Assembly (NCBI GenBank): GCA_050012775.1
Contig: JBEKGN010000006.1
Span: 105,974-169,973 of the forward strand
Reading direction: 5' to 3'
Length of the DNA stretch: 64,000 bases
Origin: Roseiarcus sp050012775
GTDB taxonomy: Bacteria > Pseudomonadota > Alphaproteobacteria > Rhizobiales > Beijerinckiaceae
Shown here: piece after piece, positions 26,496 through 35,067 of the stretch
Layout of the letters: every line of letters starts with the position of its first letter
How positions within the stretch are numbered: the first letter of the stretch is position 1
Notes under the pieces: generated by a model
What the model was told of the DNA's origin: nothing
Seen by the model: the letters and a program-made list of their open reading frames with translations, nothing else
The model's database searches: none
Translations under genes and position numbers: made by a program

Positions 26496-26861
26496 CTACT
26501 CCTTGTCGTCGGCGTTGCGTTCGTTGTCGTCCCTGCGTTCATCCTGGGCGCGCAGCAGCGCTTCGAGGCGGTCGAAGCCGCTCTCCCAGAATTGCCTGAC
26601 TTCGCCGATCCATTTTTGCGCCTCGGCGAGCCGGTCGCGGCGCAGCGAACAGACGCGCCAGCGCGCGTCGACCCGCCGTTCGATCAATTGCGCCGCCTCG
26701 AGCACCCTGAGGTGGCGCGAGATCGCGGGGCCGCTGATGGCGAAAGGCTTGGCGAGTTCGCTCACCGTCGCTTCGCCCATCGCGAGCCGCGCGACGATGC
26801 CGCGCCGGGTCGGGTCGGCGAGAGCGGAAAAGGTCTGCGACAGGGCGTCCATCGGCATCAT
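26496..26861 (-). CDS. ArsR-family transcriptional repressor
   Basis: A 121-residue winged-helix regulator: MDALSQTFSALADPTRRGIV, then the recognition region VSELAKPFAISGPAISRHLR and RRVDARWRVCSLRRD. It belongs to the SRPBCC-associated branch, not the metal-sensing one, because the ELCVCDL metal-binding motif is missing. It is transcribed with the SRPBCC-GST gene two bases downstream. A perfect inverted repeat covers its start codon and presumably serves as its operator. Confidence 0.93.
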   Translation of the reverse strand: MMPMDALSQTFSALADPTRRGIVARLAMGEATVSELAKPFAISGPAISRHLRVLEAAQLIERRVDARWRVCSLRRDRLAEAQKWIGEVRQFWESGFDRLEALLRAQDERRDDNERNADDKE

Positions 26862-26880
26862 TTAACCACAATGTTAAATG
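26859..26880. promoter_or_regulatory. Putative ArsR operator (inverted repeat)
   Basis: CATTTAAC and GTTAAATG form a perfect eight-base inverted repeat with a six-base spacer. It stands out as AT-rich in a GC-rich background and reaches into the first codon of arsR. Autorepression of the arsR-SRPBCC-GST operon is the simple reading. Since the start codon lies inside the site, the true start may be the inner ATG (26850-26852 side) or the mRNA may be nearly leaderless. Confidence 0.65.
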
Positions 26881-26998
26881 ATGGGCAAGCCCAGATCGGC
26901 GCGCCGACGAAATCGATTGCGCGCGGCCCCGATCTTGCTCAATGAATAGCGCCGATCCCGGCCGCCGGCGCGGGGCATCGCGAGACGAGGGGAGCGCC

Positions 26999-28459
26999 TT
27001 GGCGAAGATTCCTCCGGGGGTGGGCCCCAAATTTCCGCAAGTCGTCGTCCTCGTGGGCGCCACGGGCGATCTGTCGCAGCGCAAGCTGCTGCCGGGCCTC
27101 TTCCATCTGACCAGCGCCGGTTTCATTCCCGGCTGCCGCATCATCGGCGTCTCGCTCGACGCCATCGACGCCGACGGCTTTCGCGCGATCGCGCGCGGCG
27201 CGCTCGACCGATCTCCCGGCCGAAAGGCGAGCGAAGCGGAATGGGCGGCCTTCGCGCAGATCTTGGACTACGTGCCGATGGGCTCGGGCGCCGACGCGCT
27301 CAGGGCCGCGGTGGAGAAGGCGGAGCGGGAATTCGGCGAAAGCCGCCGCGTGCATTATCTCAGCGTGCCGCCCGCCGCGGCCTTGCCGGCGGTGCGGCTG
27401 CTGGCGGAAGCGGGCCTCGTCGAGCGCTCGCGCATCATCATGGAAAAGCCGTTCGGCACCGACCTGGCGAGCGCGAAGTCGCTGAACGCGCGGCTGCACG
27501 AGGTCTTCGCCGAGGACCAGATTTTCCGCATCGACCATTTCCTCGGCAAGGAGCCCGCGCAGAACATCCTCGCGTTCCGTTTCGCCAACGGTCTGTTCGA
27601 GCCGATCTGGAACCGCAACTTCATCGACCACGTGCAGATCGACGTGCCGGAGACGCTGGCGCTGGGCAAGCGCTCCGCCTTCTACGAGCAGACCGGCGCC
27701 TATCGCGACATGGTGGTGACGCACCTCTTCCAGATTCTCGCGTTCATGGCGATGGAGCCCCCGACCGCCCTGCTGCCGGCGCCCATCAGCGAGGAAAAGA
27801 ACAAGGTCTTCCGCAGCATGCTGCCGATCGACCCCAAGGACGTGGTGCGCGGGCAATATGCGGGATACCGCTCCGAGGAGGGCGTCGACGCCGAATCCGA
27901 CACCGAGACCTTCATCGCGTTGAAATGCTCGATCGACAACTGGCGCTGGGCCGGCGTGCCGTTCTTCCTGCGCACGGGCAAGCGCATGGCCGAGGGGCAG
28001 CGCATCATCTCCATCGCCTTCCGCGAGGCGCCCAAGAGCATGTTTCCCGCGGGCTCGGGCGTCGGCGCGCAAGGACCCGACCATCTGACCTTCGATCTCG
28101 CGGACGCCTCGAAAGTGTCGCTATCGTTTTACGGCAAGCGCCCCGGTCCGGGCATGCGGCTGGATAAATTGAGCATGCAGTTCGCCATGCACGACACCGG
28201 CATGATCGGCGACGTGCTCGAGGCCTATGAGCGCCTGATCCTCGACGCGATGCGCGGCGACCATACGCTGTTCACCACCGCCGAGGGCATCGAGCGGCTA
28301 TGGGAGGTGTCGATTCCGCTGCTGGAGGCGCCGCCGCCGGTCCGCCTCTACGCGCCCGATTCCTGGGGGCCGAAATCGGTCCATCAGCTCATCGCGCCTC
28401 ATGCCTGGCGCCTGCCCTTCGAGCGGTCGTGGCGCGACCCGAACCGGACGGGAAGCTGA
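26999..28459 (+). CDS. zwf: Glucose-6-phosphate 1-dehydrogenase
   Basis: A 486-residue enzyme oxidising glucose-6-phosphate with NADP in the pentose phosphate or Entner-Doudoroff route. The coenzyme motif is VVLVGATGDLSQRKLLPGLF, the substrate motif RIDHFLGKEPAQNI, and the catalytic histidine lies in that block. The TTG start at 26999 is chosen for its GAGGGGAG ribosome site; an in-frame ATG at 26942 would add 19 residues but lacks a ribosome site. No edd, pgl or gnd gene is adjacent. It is divergent from the ArsR operon. Confidence 0.94.
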   Translation: MAKIPPGVGPKFPQVVVLVGATGDLSQRKLLPGLFHLTSAGFIPGCRIIGVSLDAIDADGFRAIARGALDRSPGRKASEAEWAAFAQILDYVPMGSGADALRAAVEKAEREFGESRRVHYLSVPPAAALPAVRLLAEAGLVERSRIIMEKPFGTDLASAKSLNARLHEVFAEDQIFRIDHFLGKEPAQNILAFRFANGLFEPIWNRNFIDHVQIDVPETLALGKRSAFYEQTGAYRDMVVTHLFQILAFMAMEPPTALLPAPISEEKNKVFRSMLPIDPKDVVRGQYAGYRSEEGVDAESDTETFIALKCSIDNWRWAGVPFFLRTGKRMAEGQRIISIAFREAPKSMFPAGSGVGAQGPDHLTFDLADASKVSLSFYGKRPGPGMRLDKLSMQFAMHDTGMIGDVLEAYERLILDAMRGDHTLFTTAEGIERLWEVSIPLLEAPPPVRLYAPDSWGPKSVHQLIAPHAWRLPFERSWRDPNRTGS

Positions 28460-28529
28460 GGGCGCTCGAGATTCTTCGAGGACGGGCGCGATTCGCGAAA
28501 AACCGGCATCCGCTTTTTCGCCGCGCGCT

Positions 28530-28610
28530 CTGGAACTCGACCTCGAGCTTTTCGATCTCTTCCTTCTCGGCGAGCGCCGTCCCGCGCTCGCCGATCGGGT
28601 TGGTCTCGTC
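28530..28610 (-). pseudogene. Remnant of a duplicated GST C-terminus
   Basis: Read on the minus strand, this stretch encodes ERGTALAEKEEIEKLEVEF. This closely matches the last residues of the GST gene at 29404 (EWREAALAEKEEIEELEVEF), and the DNA matches at most positions. Here the reading frame runs on past the point where the intact GST stops, and no start or domain precedes it. It looks like a leftover of a tandem GST duplication. Confidence 0.45.
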
Positions 28611-28674
28611 CCGCGCATCGCCGGCCCATTGCGCCTTTTCTGGGTTGCTCGGACCTTGAGACGCTCGCGGACAG

Positions 28675-29157
28675 CTATGGCTCGCCGATCAGCTTGCAGT
28701 GCATTTGCACGGGCCGGCTGGCGGCGAGTTGCACGGCGTCCTCGAAATAATCGCAGTCGAGAAAATTGTTGGGGCCCGAATGGCGACCGGAAAAACCTTC
28801 GATCGCGACCTCTGCGGTTCCGCCTTGGACCAGTTTCAGCTTGCTTGCGTCGTATCCTGGCGCGGGGAAATGGGCGACCCCGGCGCCGGAAAGTTCGATC
28901 TTGCGCTCCGGCGCGAGGTCGAGCCGCCCTTGCGTTGCGGCGAGCAGCTTCGGCGACGCGGGCACGCCGAAGAACTCCGCGTCGACAATGATGGTCTCTC
29001 TCAGATTGGCGAGTCGCGCCGCCGCCGCCGGACTGAGGGTCACGTCCACCTCAAACGCAGGGCCTGAGACCGTCTGCGCCTCGACCGGCGAGGCCAAAGA
29101 CGCAACGCCGGCCGACAAGGCGAATGCCGCGATCCTCACCGTCGTGCATCCGGTCAT
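28675..29157 (-). CDS. Exported protein of unknown function
   Basis: A 160-residue protein with a signal peptide (MTGCTTVRIAAFALSAGVAS, cleavage probably after PVEA or VEAQ). The mature part begins with FEVDVTLSPAAAARLANLRE and ends with FLDCDYFEDAVQLAASRPVQ and a terminal MHCKLIGEP. The two late cysteines may pair. I do not recognise a named family. It is predicted to be periplasmic and lies between the GST remnant and the GST gene on the same strand. Confidence 0.7.
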   Translation of the reverse strand: MTGCTTVRIAAFALSAGVASLASPVEAQTVSGPAFEVDVTLSPAAAARLANLRETIIVDAEFFGVPASPKLLAATQGRLDLAPERKIELSGAGVAHFPAPGYDASKLKLVQGGTAEVAIEGFSGRHSGPNNFLDCDYFEDAVQLAASRPVQMHCKLIGEP

Positions 29158-29403
29158 CTCGCGCCCTCCCTCTCAATCGCACGCAGCTTATCCGGGCGCC
29201 CGCGCGATTGCCATGCGGCGCTTTGTCTAGCGCTTCGCCGCCGCTGTGTGGGCCCCAAGAGCGGAACCGCGCGCTGCGAGCCGAGGCGCTTATTTCAAGC
29301 CGCCAATGAGCACGGAGCTCTGGGTCGAAATCCGCCGTTCTCGCCCCCGCTTCGTGGGAGCCAAGCGGCAGCTTGTGACCACGAGGCCGCCAGCGGCCGG
29401 CGG

Positions 29404-30084
29404 CTAGAACTCGACCTCGAGCTCCTCGATCTCCTCCTTCTCGGCGAGCGCGGCCTCGCGCCATTCGCCCATCGCGGGCAGATCCCAGATGCGGTCGGCG
29501 TAGGCCTTGACCGGACCGTCGAGCGCGACGCCGTAAGTGCGGAAACGGCTCACCACCGGCGCATACATCGCGTCGGCCATGCAGATTTCGCCGAACAGAT
29601 ACGGGCCGCCGTAAGCCTCGAGGCATTCGCGCCAGATGAACAGGATTCGCTCGATGTCCGCCTTCGCCTTGGACCAGATCTTGAAGCCCGAGAATTGCGC
29701 CTTGATGTTCATCGGCAGCGCCTGACGCAGCGAAACGAAACCCGAATGCATTTCCCCTGATATGGATCGGCAATGCGCGCGTTCTGCCTGATCTTTAGGC
29801 AAAAGCCCCACGTTTGGCGCGATTTCGTTCAGGAATTCGCCGATGGCCAGGGTATCCCAGACCCGCATGCCCTTATAGGTGAGACAGGGCACGAGGATCG
29901 AGGGAGAAAGCAGAAGGATCTCGGCGCGCGCGTCCGCGTCGTCCGGCGCCACGATCACTTCGTCGAAGTCGATTCCCGCGAGCTTGGCCATCAGCCAACC
30001 GCGCAGCGACCACGACGAATAGTTCTTGCTGCTCAAGCTCAGCGTCGCTCTCGGCAGGGAGGTCTTGGAGGTCTTTCGGGGCAT
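29404..30084 (-). CDS. Glutathione S-transferase family protein
   Basis: A 226-residue GST. The N-terminal half has LSLSSKNYSSWSLRGWLMAK (residues about 15-34), where a serine near NYSSWS is the likely glutathione-activating residue, and ILVPCLTYKGMRVWDTLAIG. The helical half has LFGEICMADAMYAPVVSRF. This resembles the zeta/tau-like group found in alphaproteobacteria. The last twenty residues are an acidic tail, AALAEKEEIEELEVEF, that also occurs as a remnant at 28530. Confidence 0.88.
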   Translation of the reverse strand: MPRKTSKTSLPRATLSLSSKNYSSWSLRGWLMAKLAGIDFDEVIVAPDDADARAEILLLSPSILVPCLTYKGMRVWDTLAIGEFLNEIAPNVGLLPKDQAERAHCRSISGEMHSGFVSLRQALPMNIKAQFSGFKIWSKAKADIERILFIWRECLEAYGGPYLFGEICMADAMYAPVVSRFRTYGVALDGPVKAYADRIWDLPAMGEWREAALAEKEEIEELEVEF

Positions 30085-30319
30085 GGATCGGACCTAAGGG
30101 CGTTGAGCGACGGCGCGAAAACTCGATCGTGACGAGAGAACCAATATCAGTCCTTCGCGTCGCCGTCGCGACGGCGAGCGCAAAGAGAGCCAAACGATCC
30201 GGCCGCCATGCGAGCCGCGAACGGCGGACCGGAAGGCTTATTGTCAAAAGCATGGTAGCAAACGACGTGCCAGTGGCATATCGCTTGCTTTCTCGAAGTT
30301 GGGACCAGCGGGCGACGGC

Positions 30320-31534
30320 ATGATGTATGACGCTTATCAGGGCATGGCGGACGCCAGCGACCGCGTTCGCCTTCTGGCGGCGAACGCCCAGGCGATCCTG
30401 AAAGCCTGGTCCTCCAACCCCTACGCTTCGCTGTGGCGGCGCATGGAGGCCTATTACGAATTGGTCGCGCTCGCCGGCTTCACCCATGCGCGGCCCGCTT
30501 ACGGCATCGACAGCGTCGAAATTCGCGGCGAGGCGATTCCCGTCGAAGAGCGCGGCGTGAAGTGGACGCCGTTCTGCCAGTTGTTGCGCTTCCAGAAGGA
30601 GGGCGGCGCCGAGGATCCCAAGATTCTGCTCATCGCGCCGATGTCCGGTCATTTCGCGACGCTGCTGCGCGGCACGATTCGCACGCTGCTGCGCGACCAT
30701 CAGGTCTTCCTCACCGATTGGATCAACCCGCGCTACGTCAAGCTCGAGGCGGGCCGGTTCGGGCTCGAGGATTATACCCGGCACGTCGTCGATTTCGTGC
30801 GCTTCATCGGCGAGGATTGCCATGTCGTGGCGGTGTGCCAGCCGACGGTTTCGGCGCTCGCGGCGACGGCGGTCATGGCCCAGGAGGGCGGGAGCGTCCA
30901 GCCCGCGAGCCTGACGCTGATGGCCGGGCCGATCGACGCGCGCATCGCGCCGACCAAGGTCAACGAACTCGCGCAGGAAAAGCCGATCGAATGGTTCCGC
31001 GACAATATGATCGGCGTCGTGCCGGCCAAGTTCGAGGGCGCGGGGCGGCGCGTCTATCCCGGCTTCCTGCAGCTTAGCGCGTTCATGGGCATGAACGCCG
31101 AGCGCCACGCCAAGTCTTTCGTCGATCTGTTCCACCATCGCGTCGCGGGCGAATTCGAGAAAGCGGACGCAATCAACGAATTCTACAAGGAATATTTCGC
31201 GGTCATGGACATGGACGCGGATTTCTATCTCGAGACGGTCGATCAGGTCTTCCAGCGCTATCTGCTGCCGCTCGGCCAAATGGAATACGAGGGGCGCAAG
31301 ATCGAGCCGCGCGCGATCCGCAAGACGTTCCTGCTCACGGTCGAGGGCGAGAGGGACGACATCTGCGCCGTCGGCCAGACGCTCGCCGCGCAGGATCTCT
31401 GCTCCGGCCTTCGTCCCTATATGAAGACTCAATATCTGCAGGCGGGCGTCGGCCACTACGGCGTCTTCAACGGCCGGCGCTGGGAGACGCAGGTCTATCC
31501 CGTGGTGCGCAACCACATCCAGGCGGCCCGCTGA
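30320..31534 (+). CDS. phaZ: Intracellular polyhydroxyalkanoate depolymerase
   Basis: A 404-residue enzyme that mobilises stored polyhydroxybutyrate in the cytoplasm. It matches the intracellular PhaZ family: WRRMEAYYELVALAGFTHAR, ILLIAPMSGHFATLLRGT and DHQVFLTDWINPR. The nucleophile elbow uses cysteine instead of serine (VAVCQPTVSALA, Cys near 173), as in Cupriavidus PhaZ. A catalytic His is expected in the late GVGHYGVFNGRRW block. ATG at 30320 is used; 30323 is equally possible. No synthase genes lie nearby. Confidence 0.93.
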   Translation: MMYDAYQGMADASDRVRLLAANAQAILKAWSSNPYASLWRRMEAYYELVALAGFTHARPAYGIDSVEIRGEAIPVEERGVKWTPFCQLLRFQKEGGAEDPKILLIAPMSGHFATLLRGTIRTLLRDHQVFLTDWINPRYVKLEAGRFGLEDYTRHVVDFVRFIGEDCHVVAVCQPTVSALAATAVMAQEGGSVQPASLTLMAGPIDARIAPTKVNELAQEKPIEWFRDNMIGVVPAKFEGAGRRVYPGFLQLSAFMGMNAERHAKSFVDLFHHRVAGEFEKADAINEFYKEYFAVMDMDADFYLETVDQVFQRYLLPLGQMEYEGRKIEPRAIRKTFLLTVEGERDDICAVGQTLAAQDLCSGLRPYMKTQYLQAGVGHYGVFNGRRWETQVYPVVRNHIQAAR

Positions 31535-31601
31535 GCTTGTCGTCTTCGCCGCGCCGCGGCATGCTGCGGCTTCGGCCGAACGCGGGCGAGGGGAGCGGCG
31601 C

Positions 31602-32546
31602 ATGGAGATCGTGGACACGTTGGGATCGCCGCGCAGGCGCATCCTGACGATCCTGGGAGCGCCGGTCGAAGAGGGAGCGGGCTTCGCCGGCGCCGCGATG
31701 GGACCGGCGATGCTGCGCGTCGCCGGTCTGGCGCGCATCCTCGCCGGCCTCGGCTACGAGGTGGAGGATTCCGGCGACCTCACGCTCTCCCCGGCGCGGA
31801 CGCCGATCGCGACGCCGAGCGGCGCGGCGCGCAATTTTGCAGCGGTCGCGGCCTGGGCGCGGCTCGTCTGCCGCAGGACCTACGAGACGATGAAGTCCGG
31901 GCGGACGCCGATCGTGATCGGCGGCGACCACAGCGTGTCGATGGGCTCGATCGCGGGCGTCGCGCGCCACGCGGCCGAAACGGAGCGCGAGCTGTTCGTG
32001 CTGTGGCTCGACGCCCATACCGACTTCAACACGCCGGCGACTTCGCCCTCCGGCAACATGCACGGAATGCCGGCGGCGATGCTGTGTCGCGAGCCCGGCT
32101 TCGAGGGCTTGCTCGGCGAGGAGCCGCACGATTTCGTCGATCCCCGCAATTTGCTTCTCTTCGGCGTTCGCTCGATCGACGACGGGGAGCGGCGCCTGCT
32201 GCGCGCGCGCGGCGTCGACGTCGTCGACATGCGCGTGCTCGACGAGTACGGCGCGGCGGCGACGATTCGACGGATCATCGAGCGCGTGCGTTCGCGCGGG
32301 GGGATCTTGCACGTCAGCCTGGATCTCGACTTTCTCGATCCGTCGCTGGCGCCGGGCGTGGGCACGCCCGTGCCCGGCGGCGCCACCTTCCGCGAGGCGC
32401 ACCTGACCATGGAGCTGCTCTACGATTCCGGACTTGTCGGTTCGGTCGATCTGGTCGAACTCAATCCGTTTCTCGACGAACGCGGCAAGAGCGCGACGCT
32501 GCTGGTCGATCTCGCCGCCAGCCTGTTCGGCCGCAAGGTCTTTTGA
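31602..32546 (+). CDS. rocF: Arginase
   Basis: A 314-residue ureohydrolase splitting arginine into ornithine and urea. All dimanganese motifs are present: VIGGDHSVSMGS, LWLDAHTDFNTP with SGNMHGMPAAM, and LHVSLDLDFLDPSLAPGVGT. The N-terminal LGAPVEEGAGFAGAAMGPAM fits true arginases more than agmatinases. The start lies 67 bases after phaZ on the same strand, so the two may be co-transcribed, though no metabolic link is obvious. Confidence 0.92.
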   Translation: MEIVDTLGSPRRRILTILGAPVEEGAGFAGAAMGPAMLRVAGLARILAGLGYEVEDSGDLTLSPARTPIATPSGAARNFAAVAAWARLVCRRTYETMKSGRTPIVIGGDHSVSMGSIAGVARHAAETERELFVLWLDAHTDFNTPATSPSGNMHGMPAAMLCREPGFEGLLGEEPHDFVDPRNLLLFGVRSIDDGERRLLRARGVDVVDMRVLDEYGAAATIRRIIERVRSRGGILHVSLDLDFLDPSLAPGVGTPVPGGATFREAHLTMELLYDSGLVGSVDLVELNPFLDERGKSATLLVDLAASLFGRKVF

Positions 32547-32673
32547 CGCGACGCCGGGGAGCAAAACCGCGCGTCAGGAGCGGTTACAAATTACAAAAAT
32601 TGTCACTTGCGTGGCTAAGTTTTGCGCTCCGCATGAGGGCGAGAAGCGCGCCACTCTGTCGTAACATATTGAA

Positions 32674-32702
32674 TTGAAATGATAATGAATTCTCGTTAAT
32701 CC
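32674..32702 (+). promoter_or_regulatory. Putative promoter of the mdh-suc operon
   Basis: In the 289-base gap before mdh, an AT-rich patch contains TTGAAA (32674-32679), a 17-base spacer, and TAATCC (32697-32702). The patch also reads TGATAATGAATTCTCG, loosely like a Fur-type site, but the symmetry is poor. This is the best promoter candidate for the TCA block. Confidence 0.35.
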
Positions 32703-32835
32703 TTGCGAGTCTGCGCGGCGGGCCCTCCCGCCAAAAGTTCGGCTTGATCGCGAAACGCGATAGGGCGATAGGACCGCGCGGTTCCTCGCTGCGCGGTCTC
32801 CCTGTCGCGGCAAACTCGAAGGACGGATAAATCCC

Positions 32836-33801
32836 ATGGCGCGTAAGAAGATTGCTTTGATCGGGGCAGGCCAGATCGGCGGCACCCTGGCCCACCTGGC
32901 CGCGCTCAAGGAACTCGGCGACATCGTCCTGTTCGACATCGTCGACGGCGTGCCGCAGGGCAAAGCGCTGGACCTCGCCGAATCCGCGCCCGTCGACGGC
33001 TTCAACGCGCGCCTGACGGGCGCGAGCTCCTATGCCGAAATCGCCGGCGCCGATGTGGTGATCGTCACCGCCGGCGTGCCGCGCAAGCCCGGAATGAGCC
33101 GCGACGATCTCTTGGGGATCAATCTCAAGGTGATGGACTCGGTCGGGGCGGGCATCAAGGCGCACGCGCCGAACGCCTTCGTCATCTGCATCACTAACCC
33201 GCTCGACGCGATGGTCTGGGCGTTGCAGAAGACCTCGGGTCTGCCCGCGCACAAGGTCGTCGGCATGGCCGGCGTGCTCGATTCCTCGCGTTTCCGCCAT
33301 TTCCTCGCCGAGGAATTCAAGGTCTCGGTCGAGGACGTGACGGCCTTCGTGCTCGGCGGCCACGGCGACGACATGGTGCCTTCGGTGCGCTATTCCACGG
33401 TCGCTGGCATTCCCTTGCCCGATCTGGTCAAGATGGGCTGGACGACGCAGGAACGGCTCGACGCGATGGTCGAGCGCACGCGCAAAGGGGGCGGCGAAAT
33501 CGTCAACCTGCTCAAGACCGGCTCGGCGTTCTACGCCCCCGCGGCCTCGGCGATCGCGATGGCGGAATCGTACCTCAAGGACCAGCGGCGCGTGCTGCCC
33601 GCCGCCGCCCAGCTCAGCGGCCAATACGGCCTCACCGACACCTATGTCGGCGTGCCCGTGGTGATCGGCGCCGGCGGGGTCGAGCGCATCGTCGAAATCA
33701 CGCTCGACGAAGCGGAGAAGGCGATGTTCGCCAAATCCGTCGCCTCGGTGCGCACGCTCATCGACGCCTGCAAGGCGATCAATCCGGCGCTTGCCGCCTA
33801 A
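32836..33801 (+). CDS. mdh: Malate dehydrogenase (LDH-like type)
   Basis: A 321-residue NAD-dependent enzyme interconverting malate and oxaloacetate. It shows the dinucleotide motif ALIGAGQIGGTLAHLAAL with Asp in VLFDIVDG (NAD preference), the substrate-binding VTAGVPRKPGMSRDDLL, ITNPLDAMVW, and the catalytic His in FVLGGHGDDMVP. It belongs to the lactate-dehydrogenase-like MDH group usual in alphaproteobacteria. It leads the mdh-sucCDAB block; sucC starts 54 bases after its stop. Confidence 0.97.
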   Translation: MARKKIALIGAGQIGGTLAHLAALKELGDIVLFDIVDGVPQGKALDLAESAPVDGFNARLTGASSYAEIAGADVVIVTAGVPRKPGMSRDDLLGINLKVMDSVGAGIKAHAPNAFVICITNPLDAMVWALQKTSGLPAHKVVGMAGVLDSSRFRHFLAEEFKVSVEDVTAFVLGGHGDDMVPSVRYSTVAGIPLPDLVKMGWTTQERLDAMVERTRKGGGEIVNLLKTGSAFYAPAASAIAMAESYLKDQRRVLPAAAQLSGQYGLTDTYVGVPVVIGAGGVERIVEITLDEAEKAMFAKSVASVRTLIDACKAINPALAA

Positions 33802-33855
33802 CCTTCAAGGCGCCGGCCGCGCCGGCCCGGTCCCCTCGAGAGCGAGCGTCGATTC

Positions 33856-35067
33856 ATGAACATTCACGAATACCAAGCCAAGGCGGTGCTGGCCGCCTTC
33901 GGCGCGCCGGTTTCGGCCGGCCGCCCGGCCTTCACGCCAGACGAAGCGGTCGCCGCGGCCAAGGAGCTTCCCGGCCCGCTGTGGGTCGTCAAGAGCCAGA
34001 TCCACGCCGGCGGACGCGGCAAGGGCCGCTTCAAGGAGCCTTCGGCCGGCGACAAGGGCGGCGTGCGCCTCGCCCGCTCGATCGAGGAGGTCAGGCAGTT
34101 CGCGGCGCAAATGCTCGGCGCGACGCTGGTGACCGTGCAGACCGGGCCGGCGGGAAAACAGGTCAACCGGCTCTATATCGAAGACGGCTCCGCGATCGAC
34201 AAGGAGTTCTATCTCTCCGCGCTGGTCGACCGCGTCGCCAGCCGCGTCGCCTTCGTCCTCTCGACCGAGGGCGGCGTCAACATCGAGGACGTCGCGCATA
34301 ATACGCCGGAAAAGATCCACTCCTTCTCGATCGATCCGGCGACCGGCGCGATGCCGCATCACGGCCGCACGGCGGCGCGCGCGCTCGGCCTTTCCGGCGA
34401 TCTCGCCAAACAGGCCGAAGCCCTGATCGCCAAGCTCTACGCGGCGTTCGTCGCCAAAGACATGTCGATGCTGGAGATCAATCCGCTGATCGTCACCACC
34501 GGCGGCCAGCTCAAAGTGCTCGACGCCAAGGTTTCGTTCGACGACAACGCGCTCTATCGCCATCCCGAGATCGTGGCGCTGCGCGACGAGAGCGAGGAAG
34601 ACGCCAAGGAGATCGAGGCCTCGAAACACGACCTCAACTACGTCGCGCTCGACGGCACGATCGGCTGCATGGTCAACGGCGCCGGCCTCGCCATGGCGAC
34701 GATGGACATCATCAAGCTCTACGGCGAGAGCCCCGCCAACTTCCTCGACGTCGGCGGCGGCGCCTCCAAGGACAAGGTGACGGCCGCGTTCAAGATCATC
34801 ACCGCCGATCCCAACGTGAAGGGCATCTTGGTCAACATTTTCGGCGGCATCATGCGCTGCGACGTGATCGCGGAAGGGGTCATCGCCGCGGTCAAGGAGA
34901 TGGGATTGAAAGTGCCGCTCGTCGTGCGGCTCGAGGGCACGAATGTCGACCTCGGCAAGGCGATCATTCGCGACTCCGGACTGAACGTGATCGCCGCGGA
35001 CGATCTCGACGACGCCGCGCAGAAGATCGTGGGAGCGGTCCGCTCCGCCGCACAGGGAACGCGCTGA
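33856..35067 (+). CDS. sucC: Succinyl-CoA synthetase beta subunit
   Basis: A 403-residue subunit of the enzyme that converts succinyl-CoA to succinate with formation of ATP or GTP. The N-terminus MNIHEYQAKAVLAAFGAPVS, the ATP-grasp segment QIHAGGRGKGRFKEP, FVAKDMSMLEINPLIV and the C-terminal FLDVGGGASKDKVTAAFKII and NIFGGIMRCDVIAEG are all typical. It overlaps sucD by one base (TGATG), so synthesis of the two subunits is coupled. Confidence 0.97.
   Translation: MNIHEYQAKAVLAAFGAPVSAGRPAFTPDEAVAAAKELPGPLWVVKSQIHAGGRGKGRFKEPSAGDKGGVRLARSIEEVRQFAAQMLGATLVTVQTGPAGKQVNRLYIEDGSAIDKEFYLSALVDRVASRVAFVLSTEGGVNIEDVAHNTPEKIHSFSIDPATGAMPHHGRTAARALGLSGDLAKQAEALIAKLYAAFVAKDMSMLEINPLIVTTGGQLKVLDAKVSFDDNALYRHPEIVALRDESEEDAKEIEASKHDLNYVALDGTIGCMVNGAGLAMATMDIIKLYGESPANFLDVGGGASKDKVTAAFKIITADPNVKGILVNIFGGIMRCDVIAEGVIAAVKEMGLKVPLVVRLEGTNVDLGKAIIRDSGLNVIAADDLDDAAQKIVGAVRSAAQGTR

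Noticed and set aside
32668..32702. A Fur/Irr-type iron box before mdh
   Set aside because: TGATAATGAATTCTCG shares a few bases with Fur sites but lacks the required symmetry; the promoter reading is simpler.
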